This document shows, in pieces, positions 54,084 to 64,000 of a DNA stretch of 64,000 nucleotides (position 1 is its first letter; every line of letters begins with the position of its first letter). Both the position numbers and the translations under genes were made by a program. This DNA is from Jacaranda mimosifolia (Eukaryota > Streptophyta > Magnoliopsida > Lamiales > Bignoniaceae): the NCBI GenBank assembly GCA_018894105.1, contig CM032117.1, positions 30,918,501-30,982,500 on the forward strand. The letters run 5' to 3'. A model generated the notes under the pieces. It worked only from the letters and a program-made list of their open reading frames with translations. It ran no database searches and had not been told where the DNA came from.

Positions 54084-55345
54084 TGTCACGCCCCAACTTA
54101 GCAAACTAACATAATTTTCATACATAAATCAACTTAATACGAGATTATAACCTGAAAGTTGCTCCTTATGTCTTGATCTGGCTAATTCTCCTCCATATGT
54201 GAAAATATCAACAAAAAGAGTGAGCTTGAAATCCAAGCAAACATTTTGCATAGATTTAAGAAGCAAAATATTCAAAATATCTTATAACTAACATGACCAT
54301 GACACCATAACACCCAAAGTTCGGTGGACAAACTACCGCCATATCAAAATACACAAAGCATTTCAAACTAGTTTTGAGCCGGCACATTCAAAGATTGGTA
54401 TCACATGAATTTCGTGTCATATATCAAAGTATTACAGTCAACATGGGTATGCAAAACATATTCTCATATTAAAGATTGTGAATATTTCAAAACTTAAACA
54501 TATGTAAAACACTCACCTTCCAAATTCTTACAAAACTAAGTACAAACACTCTTCAAGAATCTTCCTCTCCTAATTCTTTCTCTTCCTATTCTAACATTTT
54601 CTAACCTCACAAGATATATACACTTCCACATATTCGCAACATATATTCAGGTAATTTTGTAACTTACAAAATAATTCCCATTATACCATAATAATACACC
54701 ACTTTTCTTATTCTAAAATAAGATGCACCGCTATATATACTTACCTAAATAGGTTATTACTTCATATTCCTCCACTATTTCAAGAGTAATACGTACTACC
54801 TTCCTTATACTTAAGGGCAACCCTTTCCATATTCCACTTGTAACTTTTGACCCTAATTTCAAGAATAAAAGTCCACTAATTGTCATTACTTAATTGAGTT
54901 AGTAAATCTATTTATAATCATTTTTTTCTATTATTATTAGGGCATCACAAACACCCCTCCGTCAAAAAACCACGCCCTCGTCTTGATGGATTTGGTTCCA
55001 ATCCGTTACCAGGCATTGGGATTCTATAGGTGGTCAAAAAATTGACTCACTACTAGATATGGATGCGATGTTCGCTATATCATCAACAGTACCAAGGTTT
55101 CATAACAATTGCATCAAGTTTCCATAATAACTCACTTGAGTTCCTTACAAGCCATATACAAAGTGAGGGACTAGAACTTATGTTCGCAGAAGATCTAGAT
55201 CGAGATGATGTTGTACCTACACAAAAGTAACTAGATGATAAACCTAGAACAATAATAATTCAAGTCGATTATTCATCCAACAACTTAGATAGATAAATTA
55301 ACCTTATCTTTCTGCTTAGGTCTAACCTATTGCTCTGATACCATT
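54084..55345 (-). mobile_element. Unit 43
   Basis: LTR 54084-54949, internal 54950-55345. GAGCTTGAAATCCAAGC, CATGGGTATG and GTGAATATTTC recur in unit 50. Internal has CACGCCCTC. Confidence 0.92.
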
Positions 55346-56607
55346 TGTCACGCCCCAACTTAGCAAACTAACATAATTTTCATACATAAATCAACTTAAT
55401 ACGAGATTATAACCTGAAAGTTGCTCCTTATGTCTTGATCTGGCTAATTCTCCTCCATATGTGAAAATATCAACAAAAAGAGTGAGCTCGAAATCCCAGC
55501 AAACATTTTGCATAGATTTAAGAAGCAAAATATTCAAAATATCTTATAATTAACAAGACCATGACACCATAACACCCAAAGTTCGGTGGACAAACTACCG
55601 CCATATCAAAATACACAAAGCATTTCAAACTAGTTTTGAGCCGGCACATTCAAAGATTGGTATCACATGAATTTCGTGTCATATATCAAAGTATTATAGT
55701 CAACATGGCTATGCAAAACATATTCTCAAATTAAAGATTGCGAACATTTCAAACCTTAAACATATGTAAAACACTCACCTTGCAAATTCTTATAAAACTA
55801 AGTACAAACACTCTTCAAGAATCTTCCTCTCCTAATTCTTTCTCTTCCTATTCTAACATTTTCTAACCTCACAAGATATATACACTTCCACATATTCGCA
55901 ACAGTATATTCAGGTAATTTTGTAACTTACAAAATAATTCCCATTATACCATAACAATACACCACTTTTCTTATTCTAAAATAAGATGCACCGCTATATA
56001 TACTTACATAAATAGGTTATCACTTCATATTCCTCCACTATTTCAAGAGTAATACGTACTACCTTCCTTATACTTAAGGGCTACCCTCTCCATATTCCAC
56101 TTGTAACTTTTGCACCCTAATTTCAAGAATAAAAGTCCACTAATTGTCATTACTTAATTGGTTAGTAAATCAATTTATAATCATTTTTTTCTATTATTAT
56201 TGGGCATCACAAACACCCCTCCGTCAAAAAACCACGTGCTCGTCTTGATGGATATGGTTCCAATCCGTTACCAGGCATTGGGATTCTATAGGTGGACAAA
56301 AAATCGACTCACTACTAGATATGGATGCGATGTTCTCTATATCGTCAACAGTACCAAGGTTTCATAACAATTGCATCAAGTTTCCATAATAACTCACTTG
56401 AGTTCCTTACAAGCCATATACAAGGTGAGGGACTAGAACTTGTCTTCGCAGAAGATCTAGATCGAGATGATGTTGTACCTACACAAAAGTAACTAGCTGA
56501 TAAACCTAGAACAATAATAATTCAAGTCGATTATTCATCCAACAACTTAGATAGATAAATTAACCTTATCTTTCTGCTTAGGTCTAACCTATTGCTCTGA
56601 TACCATT
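55346..56607 (-). mobile_element. Unit 44
   Basis: LTR 55346-56211, internal 56212-56607. ACAGTATATTC, TTTTGCACCC and AATTGGTTAG indels. Confidence 0.92.
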
Positions 56608-57872
56608 TGTCACGCCCCAACTTAGCAAACTAACATAATTTTCATACATAAATCAACTTAATACGAGATTATAACCTGAAAGTTGCTCCTTATGTCTTGA
56701 TCTGGCTAATTCTCCTCCATATGTGAAAATATCAACAAAAAGAGTGAGCTCGAAATCCCAGCAAACATTTTGCATAGATTTAAGAAGCAAAATATTCAAA
56801 ATATCTTATAATTAACATGACCATGACACCATAACACCCAAAGTTCGGTGGACAAACTACCTGCCATATCAAAATACACAAAGCATTTCAAACTAGTTTT
56901 GAGCCGGCACATTCAAAGATTGGTATCACATGAATTTCGTGTCATATATCAAAGTATTATAGTCAACATGGCTATGCAAAACATATTCTCATATTAAAGA
57001 TTGTGAACATTTCAAACCTTAAACATATGTAAAACACTCACCTTGCCAAATTCTTATAAAACTAAGTACAAACACTCTTCAAGAATCTTCCTCTCCTAAT
57101 TCTTTCTCTTCCTATTCTAACATTTTCTAACCTCACAAGATATATACACTTCCACATATTCGCAACATGTATTCAGGTAATTTTGTAACTTACAAAATAA
57201 TTCCCATTATACCATAATAATACACCACTTTTCTTATTCTAAAATAAGATGCACCGCTATATATACTTACATAAATAGGTTATTACTTCATATTCCTCCA
57301 CTATTTCAAGAGTAATACGTACTACCTTCCTTATACTTAAGGGCTACCCTCTCCATATTCCACTTGTAACTTTTGACCCTAATTTCAAGAATAAAAGTCC
57401 ACTAATTGTCATTACTTAATTGGGTTAGTAAATCAATTTATAATCATTTTTTTCTATTATTATTTGGGCATCACAAACACCCCTCCGTCAAAAAACCACG
57501 TGCTCGTCTTGATGGATATGGTTCCAATCCGTTACCAGGCATTGGGATTCTATAGGTGGTCAAAAAATCGACTCACTACTAGATATGGATGCGATGTTCT
57601 CTATATCATCAACAGTACCAAGGTTTCATAACAATTGCATCAAGTTTCCATAATAACTCACTTGAGTTCCTTACAAGCCATATACAAGGTGAGGGACTAG
57701 AACTTTGTCTTCGCAGAAGATCTAGATCGAGATGATGTTGTACCTACACAAAAGTAACTAGCTGATAAACCTAGAACAATAATAATTCAAGTCGATTATT
57801 CATCCAACAACTTAGATAGATAAATTAACCTTATCTTTCTGCTTAGGTCTAACCTATTGCTCTGATACCATT
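56608..57872 (-). mobile_element. Unit 45
   Basis: LTR 56608-57475 (868 bp) with CTACCTGCC, CTTGCCAAAT and TATTTGGGC; internal 57476-57872 (397 bp, AACTTTGTC). Confidence 0.92.
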
Positions 57873-59135
57873 TGTCACGCCCCAACTTAGCAAACTAACA
57901 TAATTTTCATACATAAATCAACTTAATACGAGATTATAACCTGAAAGTTGCTCCTTATGTCTTGATCTGGCTAATTCTCCTCCATATGTGAAAATATCAA
58001 CAAAAAGAGTGAGCTCGAAATCCCAGCAAACATTTTGCATAGATTTAAGAAGCAAAATATTCAAAATATCTTATAATTAACATGACCATGAGACCATAAC
58101 ACCCAAAGTTCGGTGGACCAACTACCGCCATATCAAAATACACAAAGCATTTCAAACTAGTTTTGAGCCGGCACATTCAAAGATTGGAATCACATGAATT
58201 TCGTGTCATATATCAAAGTATTATAGTCAACATGGCTATGCAAAACATATTCTCATATTAAAGATTGTGAACATTTCAAAACTTAAACATATGTAAAACA
58301 CTCACCTTCCAAATTCTTACAAAACTAAGTACAAACACTCTTCAAGAATCTTCCTCTCCTAATTCTTTCTCTTCCTATTCTAACATTTTCTAACCTCACA
58401 AGATATATACACTTCCACGTATTCGCAACATGATATTCAGGTAATTTTGTAACTTACAAAATAATTCCCATTATACCATAATAATACACCACTTTTCTTA
58501 TTCTAAAATAAGATGCACCGCTATATATACTTACATAAATAGGTTATTACTTCATATTCCTCCACTATTTCAAGAGTAATATGTACTACCTTCCTTATAC
58601 TTAAGGGCTACCCTCTCCATATTCCACTTGTAACTTTTGACCCTAATTTCAAGAATAAAAGTCCACTAATTGTCATTACTTAATTGAGTTAGTAAATCAA
58701 TTTATAATCATTTTTTTCTATTATTATTGGGGCATCACAAACACCCCTCGTCAAAAAAACCACGTGCCTCGTCTTGATGGACTTGGTTCCAATCCGTTAC
58801 CAGGCATTGGGATTCTATAGGTGGTCAAAAAATTGACTCACTACTAGATATGGATGCGATGTTCGCTATATCATCAACAGTACCAAGGTTTCATAACAAT
58901 TGCATCAAGTTTCCATAATAACTCACTTGAGTTCCTTACAAGCCATATACAAGTGAGGGACTAGAACTTGTCTTCGCAGAAGATCTAGATCGAGATGATG
59001 TTGTACCTACACAAAAGTAACTAGCTGATAAACCTAGAACAATAATAATTCAAGTCGATTATTCATCCAACAACTTAGATAGATAAATTAACCTTATCTT
59101 TCTGCTTAGGTCTAACCTATTGCTCTGATACCATT
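57873..59135 (-). mobile_element. Unit 46
   Basis: LTR 57873-58739 (867 bp) with ACATGATATTC; internal 58740-59135 has a shortened PPT (CCCCTCGTC) and CACGTGCCTC. Confidence 0.92.
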
Positions 59136-60397
59136 TGTCACGCCCCAACTTAGCAAACTAACATAATTTTCATACATAAATCAACTTAATACGAGATTAT
59201 AACCTGAAAGTTGCTCCTTATGTCTTGATCTGGCTAATTCTCCTCCATATGTGAAAATATCAACAAAAAGAGTGAGCTCGAAATCCCAGCAAACATTTTG
59301 CATAGATTTAAGAAGCAAAATATTCAAAATATCTTATAATTAACATGACCATGAGACCATAACACCCAAAGTTCGGTGGACAAACTACCGCCATATCAAA
59401 ATACACAAAGCATTTCAAACTAGTTTTGAGCCGGCACATTCAAAGATTGGTATCACATGAATTTCGTGTCATATATCAAAGTATTATAGTCAACATGGGC
59501 TATGCAAAACATATTCTCATATTAAAGATTGTGAACATTTCAAAACTTAAACATATGTAAAACACTCACCTTCCAAATTCTTATAAAACTAAGTACAAAC
59601 ACTCTTCAAGAATCTTCCTCTCCTAATTCTTTCTCTTCCTATTCTAACATTTTCTAACCTCACAAGATATATACACTTCCACGTATTCGCAACAGTATAT
59701 TCAGGTAATTTTGTAACTTACAAAATAATTCCCATTATACCATAATAATACACCACTTTTCTTATTCTAAAATAAGATGCACCGCTATATATACTTACAT
59801 AAATAGGTTATTACTTCATATTCCTCCACTATTTCAAGAGTAATACGTACTACCTTCCTTATACTTAAGGGCTACCCTCTCATATTCCACTTGTAACTTT
59901 TGACCCTAATTTCAAGAATAAAAGTCCACTAATTGTCATTACTTAATTGAGTTAGTAAATCAATTTATAATCATTTTTTTCTATTATTATTGGGCATCAC
60001 AAACACCCCTCCGTCAAAAAACCACGTGCTCGTCTTGATGGATATGGTTCCAATCCGTTACCAGGCATTGGGATTCTATAGGTGGTCAAAAAATCGACTC
60101 ACTACTAGATATGGATGCGATGTTCTCTATATCATCAACAGTACCAAGGTTTCATAACAATTGCATCAAGTTTCCATAATAACTCACTTGAGTTCCTTAC
60201 AAGCCATATACAAGGTGAGGGACTAGAACTTGTCTTCGCAGAAGATCTAGATCGAGATGATGTTGTACCTACACAAAAGTAACTAGCTGATAAACCTAGA
60301 ACAATAATAATTCAAGTCGATTATTCATCCAACAACTTAGATAGATAAATTAACCTTATCTTTCTGCTTAGGTCTAACCTATTGCTCTGATACCATT
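59136..60397 (-). mobile_element. Unit 47
   Basis: LTR 59136-60001, internal 60002-60397. CATGGGCTATG, ACAGTATATTC and CTCTCATATTCC indels. Confidence 0.92.
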
Positions 60398-61659
60398 TGT
60401 CACGCCCCAACTTAGCAAACTAACATAATTTTCATACATAAATCAACTTAATACGAGATTATAACCTGAAAGTTGCTCCTTATGTCTTGATCTGGCTAAT
60501 TCTCCTCCATATGTGAAAATATCAACAAAAAGAGTGAGCTCGAAATCCCAGCAAACATTTTGCATAGATTTAAGAAGCAAAATATTCAAAATATCTTATA
60601 ATTAACATGACCATGACACCATAACACCCAAAGTTCGGTGGACAAACTACCGCCATATCAAAATACACAAAGCATTTCAAACTAGTTTTGAGCCGGCACA
60701 TTCAAAGATTGGTATCACATGAATTTCGTGTCATATATCAAAGTATTATAGTCAACATGGCTATGCAAAACATATTCTCATATTAAAGATTGCGAACATT
60801 TCAAACCTTAAACATATGTAAAACACTCACCTTGCAAATTCTTATAAAAGTAAGTACAAACACTCTTCAAGAATCTTCCTCTCCTAATTCTTTCTCTTCC
60901 TATTCTAACATTTTCTAACCTCACAAGATATATACACTTCCACGTATTCGCAACTGTATATTCAGGTAATTTTGTAACTTACAAAATAATTCCCATTATA
61001 CCACAATAATACACCACTTTTCTTATTCTAAAATAAGATGCGCCGCTATATATACTTACATAAATAGGTTATTACTTCATATTCCTCCACTATTTCAAGA
61101 GTAATACGTACTACCTTCCTTATACTTAAGGGCTACCCTCTCCATATTCCACTTGTAACTTTTGACCCTAATTTCAAGAATAAAAGTCCACTAATTGTCA
61201 TTACTTAATTGAGTTAGTAAATCAATTTATAATCATTTTTTTCTATTATTATTGGGCATCACAAACACCCCTCCGTCAAAAAACCACGTGCTCGTCTTGA
61301 TGGATATGGTTCCAATCCGTTACCAGGCATTGGGATTCTATAGGTGGTCAAAAAATCGACTCACTACTAGATATGGATGCGATGTTCTCTATATCATCAA
61401 CAGTACCAAGGTTTCATAACAATTGCATCAAGTTTCCATAATAACTCACTTGAGTTCCTTACAAGCCATATACAAGGTGAGGGACTAGAATTTGTCTTCG
61501 CAGAAGATCTAGATCGAGATGATGTTGTACCTACACAAAAGTAACTAGCTGATAAACCTAGAACAATAATAATTCAAGTCGATTATTCATCCAACAACTT
61601 AGATAGATAAATTAACCTTATCTTTCTGCTTAGGTCTAACCTATTGCTCTGATACCATT
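60398..61659 (-). mobile_element. Unit 48
   Basis: LTR 60398-61263, internal 61264-61659. AACTGTATATTC and GATGCGCCGC. Confidence 0.92.
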
Positions 61660-62919
61660 TGTCACGCCCCAACTTAGCAAACTAACATAATTTTCATACA
61701 TAAATCAACTTAATACGAGATTATAACCTGAAAGTTGCTCCTTATGTCTTGATCTGGCTAATTCTCCTCCATATGTGAAAATATCAACAAAAAGAGTGAG
61801 CTCGAAATCCCAGCAAACATTTTGCATAGATTTAAGAAGCAAATATTCAAAATATCTTATAATTAACATGACCATGAGACCATAACACCCAAAGTTCGGT
61901 GGACAAACTACCGCCATATCAAAATACACAAAGCATTTCAAACTAGTTTTGAGCCGGCACATTCAAAGATTTGAATCACATGAATTTCGTGTCATATATC
62001 AAAGTATTATAGTCAACATGGCTATGCAAAACATATTCTCATATTAAAGATTGTGAACATTTCAAACTTAAACATATGTAAAACACTCACCTTCCAAATT
62101 CTTATAAAACTAAGTACAAACACTCTTCAAGAATCTTCCTCTCCTAATTCTTTCTCTTCCTATTCTAACATTTTCTAACCTCACAAGATATATACACTTC
62201 CACATATTCGCACATTATATTCAGGTAATTTTGTAACTTACAAAATAATTCCCATTATACCATAATAATACACCACTTTTCTTATTCTAAAATAAGATGC
62301 ACCGCTATATATACTTACATAAATAGGTTATTACTTCATATTCCTCCACTATTTCAAGAGTAATACGTACTACCTTCCTTATACTTAAGGGCTACCCTCT
62401 CCATATTCCACTTGTAACTTTTGACCCTAATTTCAAGAATAAAAGTCCACTAATTGTCATTACTTAATTGAGTTAGTAAATCAATTTATAATCATTTTTT
62501 TCTATTATTATTGGGCATCACAAACACCCCTCCGTCAAAAAACCACGTGCTCGTCTTGATGGATATGGTTCCAATCCGTTACCAGGCATTGGGATTCTAT
62601 AGGTGGTCAAAAAAATTGACTCACTACTAGATATGGATGCGATGTTCGCTATATCATCAACAGTACCAAGGTTTCATAACAATTGCATCAAGTTTCCATA
62701 ATAACTCACTTGAGTTCCTTACAAGCCATATACAAGGTGAGGGACTAGAACTTGTCTTCGCAGAAGATCTAGATCGAGATGATGTTGTACCTACACAAAA
62801 GTAACTAGCTGATAAACCTAGAACAATAATAATTCAAGTCGATTATTCATCCAACAACTTAGATAGATAAATTAACCTTATCTTTCTGCTTAGGTCTAAC
62901 CTATTGCTCTGATACCATT
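61660..62919 (-). mobile_element. Unit 49
   Basis: LTR 61660-62522 (863 bp) with GAAGCAAATATTC and GCACATTATATTC; internal 62523-62919 (397 bp). A deletion lengthens a chance minus-strand frame to 85 codons (61705-61962). Confidence 0.92.
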
Positions 62920-64000
62920 TGTCACGCCCCAACTTAGCAAACTAACATAATTTTCATACATAAATCAACTTAATACGAGATTATAACCTGAAAGTTGCTC
63001 CTTATGTCTTGATCTGGCTAATTCTCCTCCATATGTGAAAATATCAACAAAAAGAGTGAGCTTGAAATCCAAGCAAACATTTTGCATAGATTTAAGAAGC
63101 AAAATATTCAAAATATCTTATAATTAACATGACCATGAGACCATAACACCCAAAGTTCGGTGGACAAACTACTGCCATATCAAAATACACAAAGCATTTC
63201 AAACTAGTTTTGAGCCGGCACATTCAAAGATTGGTATCACATGAATTTCGTGTCATATATCAAAGTATTACAGTCAACATGGGTATGCAAAACATATTCT
63301 CATATTAAAGATTGTGAATATTTCAAAACTTAAACATATGTAAAACACTCACCTTCCAAATTCTTATAAAACTAAGTACAAACACTCTTCAAGAATCTTC
63401 CTCTCCTAATTCTTTCTCTTCCTATTCTAACATTTTCTAACCTCACAAGATATATACACTTCCACATATTCGCAACTGTATATTCAGGTAATTTTGTAAC
63501 TTACAAAATAATTCCCATTATACCATAATAATACACCACTTTTCTTATTCTAAAATAAGATGCACCGCTATATATACTTACATAAATAGGTTATTACTTC
63601 ATATTCCTCCACTATTTCAAGAGTAATACGTACTACCTTCCTTATACTTAAGGGCTACCCTCTCCATATTCCACTTGTAACTTTTGACCCTAATTTCAAG
63701 AATAAAAGTCCACTAATTGTCATTACTTAATTGGGTTAGTAAATCAATTTATAATCATTTTTTTCTATTATTATTGGGGCATCAGCAAACACCCCTCCGT
63801 CAAAAAACCACGTGCTCGTCTTGATGGATTTGGTTCCAATCCGTTACCTAGGCATTGGGATTCTATAGGTGGACAAAAAATTGACTCACTACTAGATATG
63901 GATGCGATGTTCGCTATATCATCAACAGTACCAAGGTTTCATAACAATTGCATCAAGTTTCCATAATAACTCACTTGAGTTCCTTACAAGCCATATACAA
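62920..64000 (-). mobile_element. Unit 50 (right-truncated)
   Basis: LTR 62920-63787 (868 bp), whose sense start is disturbed by an inserted G (plus strand ATCAGCA); internal 63788-64000, cut by the window edge. Shares rare variants with unit 43. Confidence 0.9.

Larger units (their letters stand above)
1..64000 (-). repeat. Tandem array of LTR-INT units (retrotransposon-derived satellite), about 51 units
   Basis: The whole window is one head-to-tail array in a single orientation. LTR starts (the plus-strand TGTCACGCCCC end) occur at 1061, 2331, 3605, 4877, 6149, 7410, 8672, 9934, 11197, 12459, 13724, 14986, 16245, 17505, 18768, 20029 and 21290. They then continue about every 1261 bp to 62920. 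Each unit is an LTR plus a 396-bp internal segment bounded by a minus-strand PBS and a PPT-like tract, so neighbouring elements share LTRs. No unit contains a gag or pol motif, and no reading frame is conserved as protein. No foreign insertion, inversion or unrelated spacer is seen, so no stretch is left over for other genes. The array continues past both window edges, so target-site duplications cannot be examined. Plant origin is inferred from the PBS. Superfamily is not determinable from non-coding sequence; Ty3/Gypsy-like is only a guess from LTR-end style. Confidence 0.93.

Noticed and set aside
1..64000. Endogenous plant pararetrovirus array
   Set aside because: Those viruses use the same initiator tRNA primer site, but they lack LTRs and carry large coding regions. 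Here the TG...CA ends, the purine tract touching the LTR edge and the 865-bp LTR indicate an LTR retrotransposon, and no coding motif is visible.
1..64000. CRISPR array, rDNA spacer, telomeric repeat or classical 150-180-bp centromeric satellite
   Set aside because: The unit is 1.26 kb with no short repeat-spacer pattern, no rRNA sequence, no TTTAGGG runs and no shorter regular internal period.
1..64000. Independent nested or adjacent insertions of separate elements
   Set aside because: Each internal segment is bounded by shared LTRs with no extra bases or target-site duplications between units, so they are tandem units rather than separate insertions.

Overview
The window is one uninterrupted head-to-tail tandem array, with no recognisable protein-coding gene, rRNA gene, tRNA gene or CRISPR array. 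The repeat unit is about 1261 bp (1258-1274 bp). I located 50 unit starts, so the window holds 49 complete units plus a partial unit at each edge. The array runs off both ends.

Each unit has the anatomy of a non-autonomous LTR retrotransposon read on the minus strand. An LTR of about 865 bp (875-878 bp at the left end) has TG...CA termini inside an imperfect 11-bp terminal inverted repeat. Two nucleotides beyond its sense 3' end lies a 12-nt primer-binding site, TGGTATCAGAGC, complementary to the 3' end of plant initiator tRNA-Met. About 396 bp of non-coding internal DNA follows, ending in a purine-rich PPT-like tract (GGAGGGGTGTT) that abuts the next LTR. The layout is therefore LTR-INT-LTR-INT-LTR with every internal LTR shared: a small TRIM/LARD-like element converted into satellite DNA. 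The plant assignment rests on the PBS ending in AUACCA-complementary bases, since animal and yeast initiator tRNAs end differently, and on the AT-rich LTR style.

Regions: (1) 1-6148, units 0-4, the most diverged and longest, with two alternating LTR types (A and B) forming a 2544-bp dimer. (2) 6149-7409, unit 5, an LTR whose low-coordinate half is region-1 type and whose high-coordinate half is region-2 type. (3) 7410-20028, units 6-15, a mixed population with several one-base indels. (4) 20029-33898, units 16-26, a highly homogeneous core at almost exactly 1261 bp per unit, with dimeric sub-repeats. (5) 33899-64000, units 27-50, mosaic units with more variants and single-base indels, including a distinct internal subtype at 51163-54083.

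Nothing in the window could supply Gag, protease, reverse transcriptase, RNase H or integrase. Any past mobility depended on an autonomous partner elsewhere. The present array is best explained by unequal recombination or rolling-circle amplification of a one-LTR circle, followed by homogenisation. All comparisons were made by eye, so divergence statements are qualitative.
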